Source: Paradesulfitobacterium ferrireducens
GTDB taxonomy: Bacteria > Bacillota > Desulfitobacteriia > Desulfitobacteriales > Desulfitobacteriaceae
Reading direction: 5' to 3'
DNA length: 44,948 nucleotides
Assembly (NCBI RefSeq): GCF_017310645.1
Contig: NZ_JAFLRH010000031.1
Coordinates: 1-44,948 of the forward strand
Below the pieces are notes generated by a model that saw only the letters and a list, made by a program, of their open reading frames with translations, was not told the origin of the DNA and did not search any database. The translations under genes were made by a program, and so were the position numbers. Each line of letters opens with the position of its first letter. Position 1 is the stretch's first letter. Positions 42,444 through 44,948 of this stretch are shown here, piece by piece.

Positions 42444-44372
42444 CTATTTATCTCTTAAAGCCTGAACTACAGAAGCGTCAGCTAGAGTCGTGGTGTCTCC
42501 CAAAGCCCTGCCTTCGGCAATATCCCGCAGGAGCCGGCGCATAATCTTGCCGCTTCTGGTCTTCGGCAGCTCAGGCGTGAAGAATATGTCATCCGGCCGT
42601 GCCAAGGCTCCGATTTTCTTGGCGACGTGGGCTTTTAGTTCATCCATTAAACCGTTGCCCACGTCAACCCCTTCTTTGAGCGTGACAAAGGCAGCAACGG
42701 CCTGGCCCTTCACTTCATGGCTTTTACCGATACAAGCGGCTTCGGCCACAGACGGGTGATCAACCAGAGCACTCTCGACTTCAGCCGTGCCAATGCGGTG
42801 CCCGGAGACATTAATCACATCATCCACCCGGCCCAAGACCCAGAAATACCCGTCTTCATCCCATCTCGCCCCGTCTCCGGTAAAGTAAATGCCGGGCCAG
42901 TTGCTCCAATAGGTGTTCACATAGCGGTTCTGATCTCCGTAAACCGTGCGCAGCATGGCCGGCCACGGTTCCCGCACGACCAAATAGCCATCGCTTCCCT
43001 TGGCCACGGGCCGCCCGTCATGATCCACCACTTCCACTTTAACCCCGGGAAAAGGCACGGTGCAGGAACCCGGTTTGAGCGCGGTCAGTGCGGGGAGGGG
43101 GGTCATCATAATCATACCGGTCTCCGTCTGCCACCACGTGTCCACTATGGGGCAGCGCTCCTGCCCGATGTGTTTGTAATACCACATCCAAGCTTCCGGA
43201 TTGATCGGTTCTCCGACAGACCCTAAAAGCCTTAAACTCGAAAGATCATGGCTCTCGGGATAGGACGGACCCCATTTCATGAAGGTGCGGATAGCGGTAG
43301 GAGCCGTGTATAGAATTGTCACCCGGTATTTCTCAATAATCTCCCAGAAACGGTCTTTCGCCGGGTAATCCGGAGTCCCTTCATACATGAGCACCGTGGC
43401 TCCATTCGCCAGGGGGCCGTAAACAATATAACTGTGACCTGTGATCCAGCCCACATCCGCTGTACACCAGTAAACATCCTCTTCTTTTAGGTCAAAAATC
43501 CACTCATGGGTAGTGCTCACTCCGACCATATAGCCCCCCGTGGTGTGCACGACGCCTTTGGGTTTCCCAGTAGTTCCGCTGGTATAAAGGATAAAGAGCA
43601 TATCTTCTGCATCCATTTCTTCCGCCTGGCATTCAAGGGCTGCCTTTTGCATTTGCTCATGGTACCAGAGGTCACGGCCCTCTTTCATGTTCACTTCAGT
43701 TCCGGTGCGCTGAACCACAACGACATGCTCTACTGAATCCGAGCCTGCCAAGGCACTGTCCGCATTCTCTTTAAGCGGAACCACACTGCCGCGGCGAAAA
43801 CTTCCGTCAGAGGTGATGAGCACTTTAGCTTTGGCATCGATCAGACGGTCCCTCAAGGCTTCGGCGCTGAATCCGCCAAAGACCACACTGTGAGGCGCGC
43901 CAATGCGGGCACAGGCCAACATCGCGATGGCTGCCTCCGGAATCATGGGCAAATAAATGGTAACCCGGTCCCCTTTGTTAACTCCCAGGGATTTGAGGAC
44001 ATTGGCAAATTGATTGACTTCCCGGTAAAGGTCCTGATAGGTTAAAACCCTGCTGTCACCATATTCCCCTTCAAATATGATCGCTGCCTTATTGCGGCGC
44101 CAGCTTGTTAAATGACGGTCAAGACAATTATAGGAAGCATTGAGTTTGCCGCCCACATACCACTGAGCAAAAGGAGGGTCCCACTCCAGCACCTTGTCCC
44201 AGGGTTTGAACCAATCCAAACGTTCAGCCGCTTGGCCCCAGAACCCTATCCGGTCTCGAGCTGCCTCTTCATATACTTTTTCTTCCCGTACCAGGGCCCG
44301 GGCCTTAAACTCCGCTCCCGGCTTAAAGACCTTGCTTTCTTCTACTATTCCTTCTCTTTTGTCCTCTCTCAT
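42444..44372 (-). CDS. acsA: acetyl-CoA synthetase, copy 2
   Basis: 642 residues, almost the same as the copy at 37618-39555 (by eye about nine in ten residues agree throughout) and with the same motifs, including Lys609 in [11 protein letters not shown]. Differences concentrate in the N-terminal 40 residues and the extreme C-terminus. Same reaction expected. It has its own promoter (TTAACA-17-TAAAAT) without the palindrome seen before copy 1, so the two may respond to different signals. ATG 44372 follows seven G. Confidence 0.95.
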   Translation of the reverse strand: MREDKREGIVEESKVFKPGAEFKARALVREEKVYEEAARDRIGFWGQAAERLDWFKPWDKVLEWDPPFAQWYVGGKLNASYNCLDRHLTSWRRNKAAIIFEGEYGDSRVLTYQDLYREVNQFANVLKSLGVNKGDRVTIYLPMIPEAAIAMLACARIGAPHSVVFGGFSAEALRDRLIDAKAKVLITSDGSFRRGSVVPLKENADSALAGSDSVEHVVVVQRTGTEVNMKEGRDLWYHEQMQKAALECQAEEMDAEDMLFILYTSGTTGKPKGVVHTTGGYMVGVSTTHEWIFDLKEEDVYWCTADVGWITGHSYIVYGPLANGATVLMYEGTPDYPAKDRFWEIIEKYRVTILYTAPTAIRTFMKWGPSYPESHDLSSLRLLGSVGEPINPEAWMWYYKHIGQERCPIVDTWWQTETGMIMMTPLPALTALKPGSCTVPFPGVKVEVVDHDGRPVAKGSDGYLVVREPWPAMLRTVYGDQNRYVNTYWSNWPGIYFTGDGARWDEDGYFWVLGRVDDVINVSGHRIGTAEVESALVDHPSVAEAACIGKSHEVKGQAVAAFVTLKEGVDVGNGLMDELKAHVAKKIGALARPDDIFFTPELPKTRSGKIMRRLLRDIAEGRALGDTTTLADASVVQALRDK

Positions 44373-44447
44373 AGCCTACCCCCCCTGCTTGTTTACATTC
44401 TCTCTAAATCAAGTTAACACAACAAATAACATTTGGAATCTAACTGA

Positions 44448-44476
44448 ATTTTACACCGTTGTTATCAGACTGTTAA
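44448..44476 (-). promoter_or_regulatory. promoter of acetyl-CoA synthetase copy 2
   Basis: Minus-strand TTAACA (44471-44476) and TAAAAT (44448-44453) with a 17-base spacer, about 75 bases before the start codon. Confidence 0.6.
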
Positions 44477-44557
44477 CAAGATTGCATTCAATAGACAATT
44501 TGTCTCATTAAACCGTCGATAAGGATGCTTAAACGGTAAACTGAAACGGTAAAAGTA

Positions 44558-44594
44558 AAAGCTGCGGTCAGATTCCTCCGACCGCAGCTTAAAT
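44558..44594 (-). terminator. intrinsic terminator upstream of copy 2
   Basis: AAGCTGCGGTC pairs with GACCGCAGCTT around a ten-base loop; the minus strand continues TTTTACTTTT. It would stop transcription coming from the small-RNA unit before it enters the acetate genes. Confidence 0.85.
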
Positions 44595-44631
44595 ATCTGC
44601 AACGTGTTTTCTAAGATTTTACCTAATTATT

Positions 44632-44721
44632 AGCTAATAAAGTGAAACAGGCAGCGTACGTTCCACTGCCTGTTTCAGCCACCTCGTCCACCTATCTCCC
44701 AGGAAGGTTCCCCTACCTTCC
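44632..44721 (-). ncRNA. predicted small RNA of about 90 nt
   Basis: Begins GGAAGGT, which pairs with ACCTTCC around AGGGGA; then a G-rich single-stranded middle (GGTGGACGAGGTGG); then a 12-bp hairpin TGAAACAGGCAG/CTGCCTGTTTCA with a T-poor tail. A consensus-like promoter (44728-44756) would start it at 44721. No open frame. I do not recognise the RNA class; the GGA-containing loops recall CsrA-binding RNAs, which is inference only. Confidence 0.6.
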
Positions 44722-44727
44722 AAAAAT

Positions 44728-44756
44728 ATTTTACTAGATTTTTTTTCCGTTTGCAA
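44728..44756 (-). promoter_or_regulatory. promoter of the minus-strand small RNA
   Basis: Minus-strand TTGCAA (44751-44756) and TAAAAT (44728-44733) with exactly 17 bases between. The same pair of hexamers precedes the long structured RNA at 23.9 kb. Confidence 0.6.
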
Positions 44757-44796
44757 GAGTGTACGCAGGAGCTTTTAAGTTTTTCAGTTTAAGCGG

Positions 44797-44825
44797 TTGA
44801 CACACCGTAATTCATGTCATATAAT
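44797..44825 (+). promoter_or_regulatory. perfect-consensus promoter
   Basis: TTGACA (44797-44802), 17-base spacer, TATAAT (44820-44825): both hexamers are exact sigma-A consensus. It fires rightward into a 70-base unit that ends at a terminator. Confidence 0.85.
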
Positions 44826-44831
44826 ACATTC

Positions 44832-44901
44832 TCATCTTTGACAGTTAAAAACTATAAAAAGCTTGAAAGCCCTGTATTTGCAAGGTGTTCAAGCTTTTTT
44901 T
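44832..44901 (+). ncRNA. predicted small RNA or leader, about 70 nt
   Basis: Starts just after a perfect promoter and ends at a hairpin GCTTGAA (44861-44867)/TTCAAGC (44888-44894) followed by seven T. No open frame with a ribosome site lies inside. It may be a free small RNA or an attenuated leader for a gene beyond the window; its 5' half contains AGTTAAAAACT. Confidence 0.6.
44855..44901 (+). terminator. terminator of the rightward small transcript
   Basis: AAAAAGCTTGAA pairs with TTCAAGCTTTTT, followed by further T. It is the 3' end of the 44832 unit. Confidence 0.88.
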
Positions 44902-44948
44902 GTATTTTAAAAAAGTGAGTAATTTTTTATTTCTTAGTCGTGCTTAGA

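Noticed and set aside
37618..44372. The two acetyl-CoA synthetase copies as an assembly duplication
   Set aside because: They differ at many scattered positions and in their ends, promoters and flanks, so they are real diverged paralogues.
44632..44721. Guanidine-III riboswitch
   Set aside because: It shares a GGACGAGGUG stretch, but the rest of the conserved pseudoknot and a downstream guanidine gene are missing.

Overview
The window looks like chromosome of an anaerobic, endospore-forming Firmicute of the Clostridia, most like the Peptococcaceae/Desulfitobacteriaceae (Desulfosporosinus or Desulfitobacterium relatives). This rests on spo0A and a tiny spoVM, a clostridial 4Fe-4S ferredoxin, a siroheme sulfite-reductase-like protein, a menaquinone (futalosine) pathway enzyme, a selenocysteine-type HesB protein and strong AGGAGG ribosome binding sites. 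The genus is inferred from gene content, not from a database search. Nothing looks like phage, plasmid, insertion sequence, CRISPR or tRNA; most of it is ordinary housekeeping DNA with several small or RNA genes that routine callers miss.

Layout. 0-2.3 kb (minus): thymidylate kinase, spo0A (its reading frame has no in-frame start codon: a run of seven A lies between the ATGs and the receiver domain) and two small ORFs joined across a TGA. 2.4-5.1 kb: ferredoxin, a DUF1858-sulfite reductase fusion with a 45-residue CxxC protein, a membrane-anchored protein with an overlapping 43-residue membrane peptide, spoVM and an unknown gene. 5.3-9.3 kb (minus): psd-pssA (phosphatidylethanolamine synthesis) and an exonuclease-helicase of the DinG family. 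9.4-12.8 kb (plus): lipoprotein, fused pabAB, pabC (p-aminobenzoate for folate). 12.8-18.7 kb: small stress/ferritin-like genes, phosphodiesterase, MFS exporter, mqnE, a DMT-type membrane protein and unknowns. 18.8-22.2 kb (plus): uvrC, a 56-residue Cys-rich protein, M23 peptidase, bactofilin. 22.3-23.2 kb (minus): NlpC/P60 hydrolase behind a c-di-AMP (ydaO) riboswitch. 23.27-23.89 kb (minus): a roughly 620-nt structured RNA gene with promoter and terminator, possibly OLE RNA. 24.2-26.4 kb (minus): UPF0210 and ACT-domain (UPF0237) pair, then a HesB-like selenoprotein with an in-frame UGA and SECIS-like hairpin. 26.5-29.7 kb (minus): small membrane protein, AcuA-like acetyltransferase, ahcY, Mrp ATPase. 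30.2-32.2 kb (plus): spermidine-synthase-like membrane protein with TPRs. 32.2-35.5 kb (minus): pepF, CYTH protein, methyltransferase. 35.7-44.4 kb (minus): acetate module of actP, DUF485, three acetyl-CoA synthetase family genes (two near-duplicates) and an IclR regulator. 44.4-44.95 kb: two divergent, well-formed small-RNA units.

Functional themes. The right end is an acetate uptake and activation locus whose synthetases carry the lysine that AcuA-type enzymes acetylate; an AcuA-like gene lies 8 kb away, and a palindrome sits just downstream of the acsA promoter. The uvrC-M23-bactofilin and NlpC blocks concern cell-wall remodelling, the second apparently under c-di-AMP control. The most notable items are the long structured RNA, the selenoprotein, the spo0A start problem, the hidden spoVM and the two small RNAs at the right edge.
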